From assembly GCF_021018895.1 (NCBI RefSeq), contig NC_079367.1, forward strand, positions 835,902 to 899,901: a stretch of DNA of 64,000 nt. The letters run 5' to 3'. This document shows, in pieces, positions 32,658 through 42,480 of this stretch (position 1 is the stretch's first letter; each line of letters opens with the position of its first letter). Under the pieces are notes generated by a model. That model did no database searches. It worked only from the letters and a program-made list of their open reading frames with translations, and was not told the DNA's origin. Both the position numbers and the translations under genes were made by a program. Source of the DNA: Seriola aureovittata (taxonomy: Eukaryota; Chordata; Actinopteri; Carangiformes; Carangidae).

Positions 32658-32808
32658 GGTTAGGGTGTGGAAAGTACTCCCTCCGGTACGGATGGGAGGG
32701 TGCACTGGCCTTCCACCCGGTCGGCCTCCGGTAACTCCAGTCCCAGGAAGATGGCTGATGGTTCTGGCGACGGCGTCTGCCGTACCGAACCGTGGTCCAG
32801 TCATCCAT
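32658..32808 (-). CDS. ORF1 N-terminus of a PLE (fragment), WxxVxxGRRRR type
   Basis: ATG at 32808 opens MDDWTTVRYGRRRRQNHQPS and about 30 more residues rich in Arg, Trp, Tyr and Pro, then runs into telomere-like codons (HPNP). Family D ORF1 begins with the homologous pattern DDGWQVVRRGRRGR, and both follow a hammerhead by roughly 150-165 bp, which identifies this as the true ORF1 start of such elements. The Arg-rich start suggests nucleic-acid binding. Whether it belonged to the same copy as PLE B cannot be decided. Confidence 0.6.
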
Positions 32809-32969
32809 TCTTTTTCGTTGTTTTTGGTTGATTTTTTGTTGTTTTTTATAAAAAAGGTAAAAAATGATGATTAAACTTCTTCTTAAATTAAAAATGTTTA
32901 TTTTTCAGTAAAAAACAAAATACAAAGTCAAAAATAAATTATCAAATAAAAGATTTACAAAGAAAATAT

Positions 32970-33025
32970 GGTGTGCTGTGGCAACGTTTCGACCTTTAAA
33001 AGGTCTTCCTCAGGCCATGCACACC
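32970..33025 (-). ncRNA. Type I hammerhead ribozyme, minimal stem III
   Basis: On the minus strand stem I is GGTGTGC/GCACACC plus GGC/GCC with an internal loop. The core is CTGAGGA, then stem II GACC-ttttaaa-GGTC, GAAA, and CGTT as the cleavage triplet (GUU). Stem I sequence differs completely from family D yet pairs fully, strong comparative support. There is one extra A before stem II. PLE hammerheads with such short stem III are known and may act as dimers. Confidence 0.8.
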
Positions 33026-33126
33026 TAGCTAAAATAACTAACAATTCTCTTTTCTCTTTCCTTTGCAGAGATGTTGCCTCTTCGAATGTCAAAAGGAAAG
33101 TGAGCTCCTGCTCCCTCCCTCCCTTT

Positions 33127-33134
33127 CTTTTATA
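33127..33134 (-). promoter_or_regulatory. TATA box upstream of the hammerhead
   Basis: TATAAAAG on the minus strand, about 105 bp before the ribozyme; family D has TATAAAAAGG at a similar distance. Confidence 0.5.
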
Positions 33135-33140
33135 GCCTTA

Positions 33141-33540
33141 CTGGATCCCGCCCACTTTCGTCTCACCTTTCGAAACGTTTCGAAACGTAGGAACCATTGA
33201 AAATCCCCTTATTAACTATATACACTTGCATTTTTATATGAAATTAACTTAGAAAAATGAAATAAATGACAGCATTATGTTTTAACATACATTACAGTAA
33301 TACAGTATTTTTTTTAAACATTTTTGAACACATAAACATCATATAAACTTATTGAAACTTTTTACAATTGTGTTTAAATGAAACTTAACTTAAAACTGTC
33401 CCATTAATAATTAAATATATTTATTTGTACACCAGAAACAAGGAAATTATTGGTAATTATCTTTAAGTGTACAAAAATTAATTTTTATTTTATTTTTCAT
33501 AAAAGGTAAGTATAAACTTAAAATTAGGATTAAGAATGAT
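33141..33540. other. AT-rich sequence upstream of the PLE 5' end
   Basis: No ORF. It contains a 14-bp palindrome ACGTTTCGAAACGT (33175-33188) in a GAAACG-repeating context, and otherwise unremarkable AT-rich DNA. Confidence 0.5.
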
Positions 33541-33788
33541 AAAATATAGAGGTTCCGGTTTGGTAAGTGGTTAGGGTTAGGAAAAAGGTAAGTATATACA
33601 ATAAAGTTATGGTTAGGGTTAGGAAAATGGTAAGTATATAAATTATGGTTAAGATTAGGGTTAGGAAAAGGTAAGTGGAATCTGGTTAAGGTTAGGGTTA
33701 GGAAAAGGTAAGTATGAAGATTATGGTTATGGTTAGGGCAACAGGTAAGTAGATGGTTAGGTTTAGGTTTAAATTTACAGGTAAGTGG
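33541..33788 (+). repeat. Minisatellite seeded by telomeric repeats
   Basis: Five or six imperfect units of about 40-50 bp, each with GGTTAGGGTTAGGAAAAGGTAAGTA plus a variable spacer. Confidence 0.7.
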
Positions 33789-33848
33789 TTAGGGTTAGGA
33801 AAGGGTTAGGGTTAGGGTTAGGGTTAAGGGTTAGGGTTAGGGTTAGGT
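33789..33848 (+). repeat. Interstitial telomeric repeat (TTAGGG)
   Basis: About eight units with one TTAAGGG variant, directly before the conserved terminus of family E. Confidence 0.9.
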
Positions 33849-33985
33849 TTAGAAAAACTATCTCGATGACTCTCCCTACGATGCCACTGGGCATCACAGT
33901 TGAATAGAGAGTCAAAGGCAAAGCACTGGCCGACGCATGTTGTCCGGAGTCCCCCACTTTGTGCATACCACACCATACCGTAGTA

Positions 33986-34024
<39 letters not shown>

Positions 34025-34510
34025 AAAGATCAGAGCCTCAGTTCCTCAATTACCATTCCTTGATTAAGGACCAGTGGAGAGGCTAGCATGAGGTTCTGAG
34101 GGAGAATAGACGTCCTACATTAAAGGTCTTGTAATATGAAATAGGATGATGATGATGATGATGATGAAGCAGATGTCCCACGAAGACCAGTTGAGCCCAC
34201 CATTTGCAAGACCATTTAATAGCGTTATTGCTTTCTTAATGTCCACCAATCACCATTGATGGATCTCATGAATTGAGCTATCTTCAACATCTATACAAAG
34301 GTCGGGTCAAAAGGTCACGTCCGTTGAGGTCCAGGTTAAAGGTCAGGGAGACTATAAATATAGGTGAGATACATGTGTATCAATTAACATTCACAGTCCC
34401 CGGGAGGCCGCGAGACAACTGTGTTAAAGCAATTTGCTTTCATGTACCACAATCCATAAGTGTATTACTTATTTTATTTTATTTAAGAAAAATGATCGTG
34501 GTAAATTGAA

Positions 34511-34624
34511 GGACACATCTTCAGTAGTGGACCCCAGGGTCACAGGGCGTTTCGGCCATTTAACACTATACACCCTCACCTGAGGAAGGCCCAGCCGGGG
34601 TTGATCAAATCCCGGTGTGTGTCC
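34511..34624 (-). ncRNA. Structured RNA candidate R2, family E version
   Basis: Outer stem GGACACA/TGTGTCC and hairpin CCGGG/CCCGG, a compensatory change relative to family C. GGCCGAAAC and CTACTGAAGATG are conserved. Confidence 0.5.
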
Positions 34625-35279
34625 AATCTTCAATCAGAATTATGATTTTAATAAATCAATTATTATTCAAGTTAAAGAACCTGTATACATTTTGAATAAT
34701 GTTTTCTTCTTTCTCAATAAATCAATTATTTTTCAGTTTAAACATCTTCTATGTATTTTGATTAATGTTAGGTTTGCTGAGTTGCACTGTCTTCATGCTT
34801 TAGGTCCCGTTCAAGGTCATTTGGTCTTTCATGTCAACCGTTCTGCTAGTCCAAACAAGAATTAAATTTTCAATAAACCTTTAATCCTACCTGTGTGGTT
34901 GGTTCCAACTGGTTGTTAACACCGCAAGGTAGCGCCAGCCAGGCCAGCCACTGTTGATCCAGGGGTCTCAATTTTCCTCTTCCAGGGGGTCTCCAGCTCA
35001 AACTGATTGTGATCCTTTGATTCAGCTTTCCTTTTATGTTTGTTGATTCGAAGCACACGTGAAGAAAAGCGATCCTATTTGAAGAAAAGACTTTAAAGGG
35101 TGAAAATCCATCATCATTGTTATTCCAGGGGTCTTCTGTCCTTCTCCAGAGGGTCCTCGTCCTCCTCCAGAGACCTCTGTCCTCCTCTGTCGAAGTTCAA
35201 ACTGATTGTGATCCCGTGAGTCAGCGTTCCTTTTATACTCATTGGTTTCGAAGCACCCGCGAAGCACACACGAAAAAGG

Positions 35280-35525
35280 CTATTTTAAATGAAGAAAAGA
35301 CTTTAAAGGGTTAAAATCGAAGCAGCCGCGAAGCACACGCGAAACACACGCGAAACAGGCGATTTTACAGTAAGGAGAGGATTTTAAAAGATAAATATCC
35401 GGCTATTTTAAATGAAGAAAAGACTTTAAAGGGTTACAATCGAAGCAGCCGCGAAGCACACGCGAAACACACGCGAAACAGGCTATTTTACAGTAAGGAG
35501 AGGATTTTAAAAGATAAATATCCAC
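35280..35525 (+). repeat. 123-bp tandem repeat in family E copy 1
   Basis: Two units starting tattttaaatgaagaaaag at 35281 and 35404, with internal CGAAGCACACGCGAAACA short repeats. A further partial unit precedes them. Confidence 0.8.
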
Positions 35526-35931
35526 TATTAGTGTTGTTTCCGAGATCTTCTAGACTTCCTTCAAGGGGTCTCTGTCTTTATTCAGGTCGTCAAAGCTCAA
35601 ATCGATTTGGATTAGGGTTAGAGCCAGAGCCTAGGATTAAGCTGCATACAGTTCTATGGTTAGGGTTAGAATAAAATTACAGGGTTGGGTACAGCTTCGA
35701 AGATTAAGGTTAGGATTAGGGCCAGATCCAGGTCTTAGGTTTAGGCAATGACCTTTAATGTTTGTGGCAGTGTCGAATGACATTGCAGTATAGCTCATCT
35801 TCCCGACCTCTTTAAAGGTCAAAGGTCAATTGTCCTAGTTGTTTTCTGTTTTAGGATGAATAATGGCGACGATGATGGCGATGATGATGATGATAATGTT
35901 GTTCCTCTCTTCTTTCAGGCATTCAGAGGGG

Positions 35932-35969
<38 letters not shown>

Positions 35970-36038
35970 ACGGCAGGTTTTGTGGTAAACACCTGTGTGT
36001 TAAGGAAACCAGTCAGTCCGATGGCGCTGGCGGGTTAG

Positions 36039-36085
36039 GTTTAGAAAAACTATCTCGATGACTCTCCCTACGATGCCACTGGGCA
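36039..36085 (-). repeat. Extremely truncated family E insertion (about 46 bp)
   Basis: Only the terminal 46 bp of E (agaaaaactatctcgatgac to actgggca), with telomeric sequence on both sides. Confidence 0.75.
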
Positions 36086-36134
36086 GGTTAGGGTTAGGGT
36101 TAGGGTTAGGGTTAGGGTTAGGGTTAGGGTTAGG
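36086..36134 (+). repeat. Interstitial telomeric repeat (TTAGGG, 8 units)
   Basis: Perfect units between the E fragment and family D copy 1. Confidence 0.95.
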
Positions 36135-36326
36135 CAGAGGGTTAGCCCGTCCCCTCCATTGAGGGTCGGGAAATGCACGGGCCTTCCCCCTGGTACCCAT
36201 CCCTCCCCGGTCCCAAGAAGACCAACTTCGGTCTTGGGGTCGATGGTCCCAGTTTCGCCCACGGAAGCGACCCCTTCTCCCACGGCGAACCACTTGCCAC
36301 CCATCATCCTCCTCGGCATATGCCAT
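36135..36326 (-). CDS. PLE D ORF1 N-terminus (3'-truncated by telomeric repeats)
   Basis: ATG at 36326. Residues 7-25 read DDGWQVVRRGRRGRFRGRN, followed by a Trp/Arg/Gly-rich stretch to about residue 63. The frame then continues only as Pro-Asn codons of the telomeric repeat. It is homologous to the ORF1 start at 32808. Arg/Gly-rich composition suggests RNA binding, but no catalytic domain is retained. Confidence 0.6.
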
Positions 36327-36473
36327 TAGGAATGATGGGGGGGTGTCTTTTTAAATTTTCTATAAATGTAAATAAAATAATATGAATTTTTATAAAAAAA
36401 CAAAAAACAAACTAAAAAAACTCCCTTAAAAATTAAACTATATTTTTATATTATATTAATAAACTAAAAATGT

Positions 36474-36521
36474 GCCCTCTCGCGACGTTTCGGCACTGTA
36501 TGTGCCTTCTTCAGGCAGGGC
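36474..36521 (-). ncRNA. Type I hammerhead ribozyme, family D copy 1
   Basis: On the minus strand: stem I GCCCT/AGGGC plus GC/GC with internal loop, core CTGAAGA, stem II GGCAC-ataca-GTGCC, GAAA, and CGTC with GUC as the cleavage triplet. One extra A precedes stem II. Confidence 0.8.
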
Positions 36522-36612
36522 AATGAAAGTAAAAGGCAATTGCAACCATGCACTAAAAGCAGCTGTCTCCAACAAAGCCTCAGCTCAGAATGAGCCCTCA
36601 ATGAGTTTTCAC

Positions 36613-36622
36613 CCTTTTTATA
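36613..36622 (-). promoter_or_regulatory. TATA box of family D copy 1
   Basis: TATAAAAAGG on the minus strand, about 95 bp before the ribozyme. Confidence 0.5.
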
Positions 36623-36849
36623 CTCGCTTGTCGTCTTTTTAAATTTTTATCGTCTAAATTTAGTTTTTTGAAATAAATCGAATTAACCCCTTAAATCCTG
36701 ATAGTTTTTTAATGTAATCCCCATATAATGAATTTAGCTCTATATTTTAACCCTTTAAATGAATTTTAATGAATTAAATAATAACAAATAATCATGTATA
36801 TATTTTAACAGTATTTATATATTTTTAAACAGTTTTTATAATTAAATTT

Positions 36850-36870
36850 AGGGTTAGGGTTAGGGTTAGG
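36850..36870 (+). repeat. Interstitial telomeric repeat (TTAGGG)
   Basis: About three units. Family D copy 1 is cut at AAATTTA/GGG, where copy 2 continues AAATTTAGGTTTT. Confidence 0.9.
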
Positions 36871-38438
36871 ATTTTTTAATTATCTCGATGATCTCCCCTG
36901 CTTCGTCCGACGACTGGGCAGTTGAAAGTGGGAGACCAAAGGCAGTGCACTGGCCGACGCCCGTCGTCACCGGTTCACAGTTCCTATCAACCCTTGTCCC
37001 ATAAAGGAATGTTTTTTTTCGAGGTCAAGAGGTCAAGGTCAAGGTTAAGTTTTTCTTCCATCCGTCTTCAGTCAGATCTGTCACCTGGAGTTAATTTGAG
37101 TTGATTTTATTGAATCATTTTCCCATTCAGGGCTTTAAAGTCTTGAGTAAAATGTTTTTTTTCTCTTCTCTTTTTTCTTCTTTTTTTCTTTGTTTATTTT
37201 TTCTTCTTTCTTCTCTTTTTTTATTCTTTTTTTATTTTTCTTATGGAATTTTAGGTTCAGTATTGTTGTTTTTTTTGGATTTCTATGTTTCAGTTTCTCT
37301 TTCCAGAGATTGTGTCCTGGTTTTAATTTTGTGTCCATATCAGGCTTTAGTCAGGTTTCTCCTTTGAAGTTAATTTCTTATTTTTCCATTATTTTTTGGT
37401 TGTTCTGTTTTGTTCCATGAGTTTTGTTTTATTGAATAAATATCCCCAATCTGGGTTTTAAATGCTTGATTAAAGGTGCTCTTTTTTTCTTTTCAGACGT
37501 CTGTTTCAGTGTTGTTTATTGTTGTTATTAATAATAATAACAACAATAATAATCCTCTAAATTTTGGAACACATCATCAGTAGTGGACCCCAGGCTCATC
37601 GAATGTTTCGGCCGTTTATCACTAGACATTCTCCCCTGAGGGTGGCCCCCCCGAGGTTGATCATGTCTCAGGGTGTGTCCCATAGCCAATTGTGTTATAA
37701 TCCTGTTTTATAATAGTTTAATATCTTAATTTTTCAGTTCCCTTTGGGGATTCAAACTGGTTTATATTAGGTTTATAGGTTGTTTTCAGTCTGGTATATA
37801 ATCAGGATTATATTATTATTATTTCCACAATAATCCTTTAATGTTTGGATCTTTTTTTCAAAGAGTATTCAGATCCTGATTAGACTTTGATTGGTTTTAT
37901 AGTCATTTTTCCAGTCACGGGTCCAGTCCAGTATTTAGTGTTATGGAATTTAAAGGCCAAGACCCTGTCCGGGTTCAATCTGGTGTTAAAAAACAGGTTT
38001 AATTTTACCATAGTCAAGTGTAATATCACATTTCCCTTAGTAATCTTGGTTATGAGAGGATTAAAATAACGGTCGTTCCTCTACTGAATATCAAAATAAT
38101 TTTCTTTCTCGGTATATTCAGGATTTTATCCCCGTATTGTACAGTATAGATTTCCTAACATGGACCTTTAAGTGTTTTGGCTCACCTGCCGTCTGGCGTA
38201 ATCGTGCAGTAAATGATCGTGGATAACCTTATATCAGGGTTTGAAGTCCAGGGTGTCCTCCTTTTGTCCAATTCGGGTTCGTCTGGCATCCTTCAGAAGT
38301 ATTTTTCCACATTCCATGTACTGTACGGTCTCAGAGGTGCGCCACAGTGTGGAAGAGAGTGATGTCCTGTGTTCCATACACCGCACAACCTCAGGACACA
38401 GTGGTACATATTTTAGAACTTTTTTTAGAATTTTTAAA

Positions 38439-38473
<35 letters not shown>

Positions 38474-39000
38474 TGGTAGCAATATCTGCCATAATTTAAA
38501 TATCCTTAGTCTTCAACAGGGAGCATTAGAAGTGCTATGGTTACTCACCTGAGTTCATGTTCAGTGAAGCAGCCTTTAATTTAACATGCATTCAGTCTGA
38601 GAGTGATCATTCTACCTATACTTCTCACTCACGGTTTTGTCAGGAAATTACCCAGTAATGCATTGCAGGTCTTAAAAGTTGTTGTTCAGTGAAGTAGCCT
38701 TTAACTTAACATGCATTCAGTCTGAGAGTGATCATTCTACCTTTACTTCTCACTCACGGTTTTGTCAGGAAATTACCCAGTAATGCATTGCAGGTCTTAA
38801 AAGTTGTTTTTTGTTAATAACTGCTGTTCTGAGTGAGCTAGAGACTTGAAACTTACATCCACTTGGGGGTTTGTGAGGATCAGGAATCCGATGGTACCAG
38901 GCTTGTGTCTCTACGACGATCGGAAGTGGGTTTTTTGGACATAATATTGTCATAATTCCATAATAATATTCAAATTATTAAAAAATGCATATTTCCTGGA
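36871..39000 (-). repeat. Family C copy, opposite orientation, well preserved
   Basis: The reverse of the 13870-15990 copy, with the 3'-terminal module at 36871-37105, R2 at 37566, the additional ~170 bp segment (37890-38090) and the ~116-bp direct duplication (38560-38810). Confidence 0.8.
37566..37681 (-). ncRNA. Structured RNA candidate R2
   Basis: Same form as at 15189-15303. Confidence 0.45.
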
Positions 39001-39024
39001 GCGTGAGTGTGTGTGAGAGAGAGA

Positions 39025-39063
<39 letters not shown>

Positions 39064-39071
39064 GAGAGGGA

Positions 39072-39119
<48 letters not shown>

Positions 39120-39172
39120 ACAGGGTGAGGGGTTAGGGTTAGGGTTAGGGTTAGGGTTAGGGTTAGGGTTAG
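39001..39172 (+). repeat. GA microsatellite and TTAGGG tract
   Basis: GA runs at 39014-39112, then about seven TTAGGG units (39131-39172) ending at the family E terminus. Confidence 0.9.
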
Positions 39173-39305
39173 GTTTAGAAAAACTATCTCGATGACTCTC
39201 CCCACGATGCCACTGGGCATCACAGTTGAATAGAGAGCCAAAGGCAAAGCACTGGCCGACGCATGTTATCCGGAGTCCCCCACTTTGTGTATACCACACC
39301 ATACC

Positions 39306-39356
<51 letters not shown>

Positions 39357-39480
39357 AAAGATCAGAGCCTCAGTTCCTCAATTACCATTCCTTGATTAAG
39401 GACCAGTGGAGAGGCTAGCATGAGGTTCTGAGGGAGAATAGACGTCCTACACTAAAGGTCTTGTAATATGAAATAGGATG

Positions 39481-39518
<38 letters not shown>

Positions 39519-39859
39519 GCAGACGTCCCACGAAGACCAGTTGAGCCCACCATTTGCAAGACCATTTAATAGCGTTATTGCTTTCTTAATGTCCACCAAT
39601 CACCATTGATGGATCTCATGAATTGAGCTATCTTCAACATCTATACAAAGGTCGGGTCAAAAGGTCACGTCTGTTGAGGTCCAGGTTAAAGGTCAGGGAG
39701 ACTATAAATATAGGTGAGATACATGTGTATCAATTAACATTCACAGTCCCCGGGAGCCGCGAGACAACTGTGTTAAAGCAATTTGCTTTCATGTACCACA
39801 ATCCATAAGTGTATTACTTATTTTATTTTATTTAAGAAAAATGAGTGTGGTAAATTGAA

Positions 39860-39973
39860 GGACACATCTTCAGTAGTGGACCCCAGGGTCACAGGGCGTT
39901 TCGGCCATTTAACACTATACACCCTCACCTGAGGAAGGCCCAGCCGGGGTTGATCAAATCCCGGTGTGTGTCC
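39860..39973 (-). ncRNA. Structured RNA candidate R2, family E copy 2
   Basis: Same folding as at 34511-34624. Confidence 0.45.
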
Positions 39974-40629
39974 AGTCTTCAATCAGAATTATGATTTTAA
40001 TAAATCAATTATTATTCAAGTTAAAGAACCTGTATACATTTTGAATAATGTTTTCTTCTTTCTCAATAAATCAATTATTTTTCAGTTTAAACATCTTCTA
40101 TGTATTTTGATTAATGTTAGGTTTGCTGAGTTGCACTGTCTTCATGCTTTAGGTCCCGTTCAAGGTCATTTGGTCTTTCATGTCAACCGTTCTGCTAGTC
40201 CAAACAAGAATTAAATTTTCAATAAACCTTTAATCCTACCTGTGTGGTTGGTTCCAACTGGTTGTTAACACCGCAAGGTAGCTCCAGCCAGGCCAGCCAC
40301 TGTTGATCCAGGGGTCTCAATTTTCCTCTTCCAGGGGGTCTCCAGCTCAAACTGATTGTGATCCTTTGATTCAGCTTTCCTTTTATGTTTGTTGATTCGA
40401 AGCACACGTGAAGAAAAGCGATCCTAATTGAAGAAAAGACTTTAAAGGGTGAAAATCCATCATCATTGTTATTCCAGGGGTCTTCTGTCCTTCTCCAGAG
40501 GGTCCTCGTCCTCCTCCAGAGGACCTCTGTCCTCCTCTGTCGAAGTTCAAACTGATTGTGATCCCGTGAGTCAGCGTTCCTTTTATACTCATTGGTTTCG
40601 AAGCACCCGCGAAGCACACACGAAAAAGG

Positions 40630-40868
40630 CTATTTTAAATGAAGAAAAGACTTTAAAGGGTTAAAATCGAAGCAGCCGCGAAGCACACGCAAAACACACG
40701 CGAAACAGGCGATTTTACAGTAAGGAGAGGATTTTAAAAGATAAATATCCGGCTATTTTAAATGAAGAAAAGACTTTAAAGGGTTAAAATCGAAGCAGCC
40801 GCGAAGCACACGCGAAACACACGCGAAACAGGCTATTTTACAGTAAAGAGAGGATTTTAAAAGATAAA
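40630..40868 (+). repeat. 123-bp tandem repeat in family E copy 2
   Basis: Units start at 40631 and 40754, as in copy 1. Confidence 0.8.
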
Positions 40869-41281
40869 TATCCACTATTAGTGTTGTTTCAGAGATCTTC
40901 CAGACTTCCTTCAAGGGGTCTCTGTCTTTATTCCGGTCGTCAAAGCTCAAATCGATTTGGATTAGGGTTAGAGCCAGAGCCTAAGATTAAGCTGCATACA
41001 GTTCTATGGTTAGGGTTAGAATAAAATTACAGGGTTGGGTACAGCTTCGAAGATTAAGGTTAGGATTAGGGCCAAATCCAAGTCTTAGGTTTAGGCAATG
41101 ACCTTTAATGTTTGTGGCAGTGTCGAATGACATTGCAGTATAGCACATCTTCCCGACCTCTTTAAAGGTCAAAGGTCAATTGTCCTAGTTGTTTTCTGTT
41201 TTAGGATGAATAATGGCGACGATGATGATGATGATGATGATGATAATGTTGTTCCTCTCTTCTTTCAGGCATTCAGAGGGG

Positions 41282-41327
<46 letters not shown>

Positions 41328-41380
41328 ACGGCAGGTTTTGTGGTAAACACCTGTGTGTTAAGGAAACCAGTCAGTCCGAT

Positions 41381-41412
41381 GGGTTAGGGTTAGGGTTAGG
41401 GTTAGGGTTAGG
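41381..41412 (+). repeat. Interstitial telomeric repeat capping family E copy 2
   Basis: Five TTAGGG units. Confidence 0.95.
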
Positions 41413-41592
41413 ATTTTTTAATTATCTCGATGATCTCCCCTGCTTCGTCCGACGACTGGGCAGTTGAAAGTGGGAGACCAAAGGCAGTGCACTGGCCGAC
41501 GCCCGTCGTCACCGGTTCACAGTTCCTATCAACCCTTGTCCCATAAAGGAATGTTTTTTTTCAGAGGTCAAGAGGTCAAGGTCAAGGTTAAG
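41413..41592 (-). repeat. Truncated family C insertion (180 bp) between telomeric tracts
   Basis: Contains only the conserved C 3'-terminal module, cut at AAGGTTAAG and recapped with TTAGGG. Confidence 0.8.
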
Positions 41593-41660
41593 TTAGGGTT
41601 AGGGTTAGGGTTAGGGTTAGGGTTAGGGTTAGGGTTAGGGTTGGGGTTGGGGTTGGGGTT
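41593..41660 (+). repeat. Interstitial telomeric repeat grading into TTGGGG variants
   Basis: About eight TTAGGG units, then three TTGGGG units, leading into SINE-like unit S2. Confidence 0.9.
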
Positions 41661-41986
41661 CTGGGTTTTATGTTCAAATACTTTGCACTGGCCTACTGAT
41701 CTACAGGGTGGATGGTGGAATGGGAAGCGGAGTGGTCCTTCCCACCGGGGACCAGGGTTCGATCCCCAGGCAGAGCACCGGGCAGAAGGAAGAGAGGGAC
41801 CTGCTGAAACCAAACTTACCAAGAGGCACGGGCCCAGCAAATAAACGAACATAATAAAAGCAGTTTGGAAATAAATAGATTAATAAAAAGTTGTTGTTGT
41901 GTTGGGGGGGCTGGGAACCGTCCTGTTTAGGACCATGAGGATCACCATAGGGAGGTGCATTGAGAATTAAAAATTAAAAATATTAG

Positions 41987-42034
<48 letters not shown>
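41661..42034 (+). mobile_element. tRNA-derived SINE-like unit S2
   Basis: A box TGGTGGAATGG (41713-41723), B box GGTTCGATCCC (41756-41766), a TGGTCC/GGACCA arm between them, a body with GGGCCCAGCAAATAAA, tail GGACCATGAGGATC-ACCATA-GGGAGGTGCAT (ending 41960) and a poly-A of about 46 bases (41989-42034). Pol III transcription is inferred from the boxes. Confidence 0.7.
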
Positions 42035-42036
<2 letters not shown>

Positions 42037-42071
42037 AGATAAATAAAAAATAGAAAGAATAATTAAATAAA

Positions 42072-42116
<45 letters not shown>

Positions 42117-42480
42117 AACTAATTAAATAATTATATAAGTGTATATATATCTATAATATATATTGTATGTAATAATACTGCTATAATAAATAAATGAACA
42201 GGGTAAAATTTAAATGAGAAATTAATGAGATGGAGGAGTGTATTTGGAATTAGAGTTTGGGGCAGGAGAAATAAGTGCTAAAGGTAAAAACATAAGTGCT
42301 TGTACAATAAAATTAAAAACATAAGTGCCTGTAATAAATATTAGTAGAATATAAAAAAACATGCATATAATAATATAAGATTAGTAAAACACAAGTGGGA
42401 GTTTTTTCCTTTTTAGCTGCCCCTATTTCTAAAATTCCAATAAATTAATATTAAAAGTGTTAAGAAGAAAAAAGTAAAAT
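42035..42480. other. AT-rich spacer, 3' tail of a PLE A copy
   Basis: A second poly-A (42078-42114), TA repeats and the TAAGTGCT motif three times (42270-42330). No ORF. Confidence 0.6.

Larger units (their letters stand above)
32658..33140 (-). mobile_element. 5' end of a PLE (TATA box, hammerhead, ORF1 start)
   Basis: Order on the minus strand: TATAAAAG, about 100 bp, hammerhead, AT-rich leader, ATG of ORF1, then cut at telomere-like sequence. It is collinear with the two family D copies. Confidence 0.7.
33849..36034 (-). repeat. Family E copy 1 (non-coding, telomere-associated)
   Basis: Its + strand starts tttagaaaaactatctcgatgac, homologous over about 100 bp to the family C terminus (attatctcgatgatctcccc). 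It contains GA and GAT microsatellites, R2 (34511-34624), a 123-bp tandem repeat (35280-35525) and short TTAGGG motifs. It is about 97% identical to the copy at 39173. No convincing ORF. Its sense strand is taken as minus because the conserved end faces the telomeric G-strand. Confidence 0.75.
36135..36849 (-). mobile_element. PLE family D, 5' end copy 1
   Basis: On the minus strand: AT-rich upstream part, TATA box, hammerhead, AT-rich leader, ORF1 start, cut at telomeric repeats. It is almost identical to 61776-62511 and has the same 3' breakpoint (CAGAGGGTTAGCCCG next to TTAGG). Confidence 0.8.
39173..41380 (-). repeat. Family E copy 2
   Basis: Near-identical to copy 1, with a longer GAT microsatellite (39483-39517) and a 3 kb-scale context that differs. 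Its 5' side is cut at AGTCAGTCCGAT, where copy 1 continues GGCGCTGGCGGG. Confidence 0.75.
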
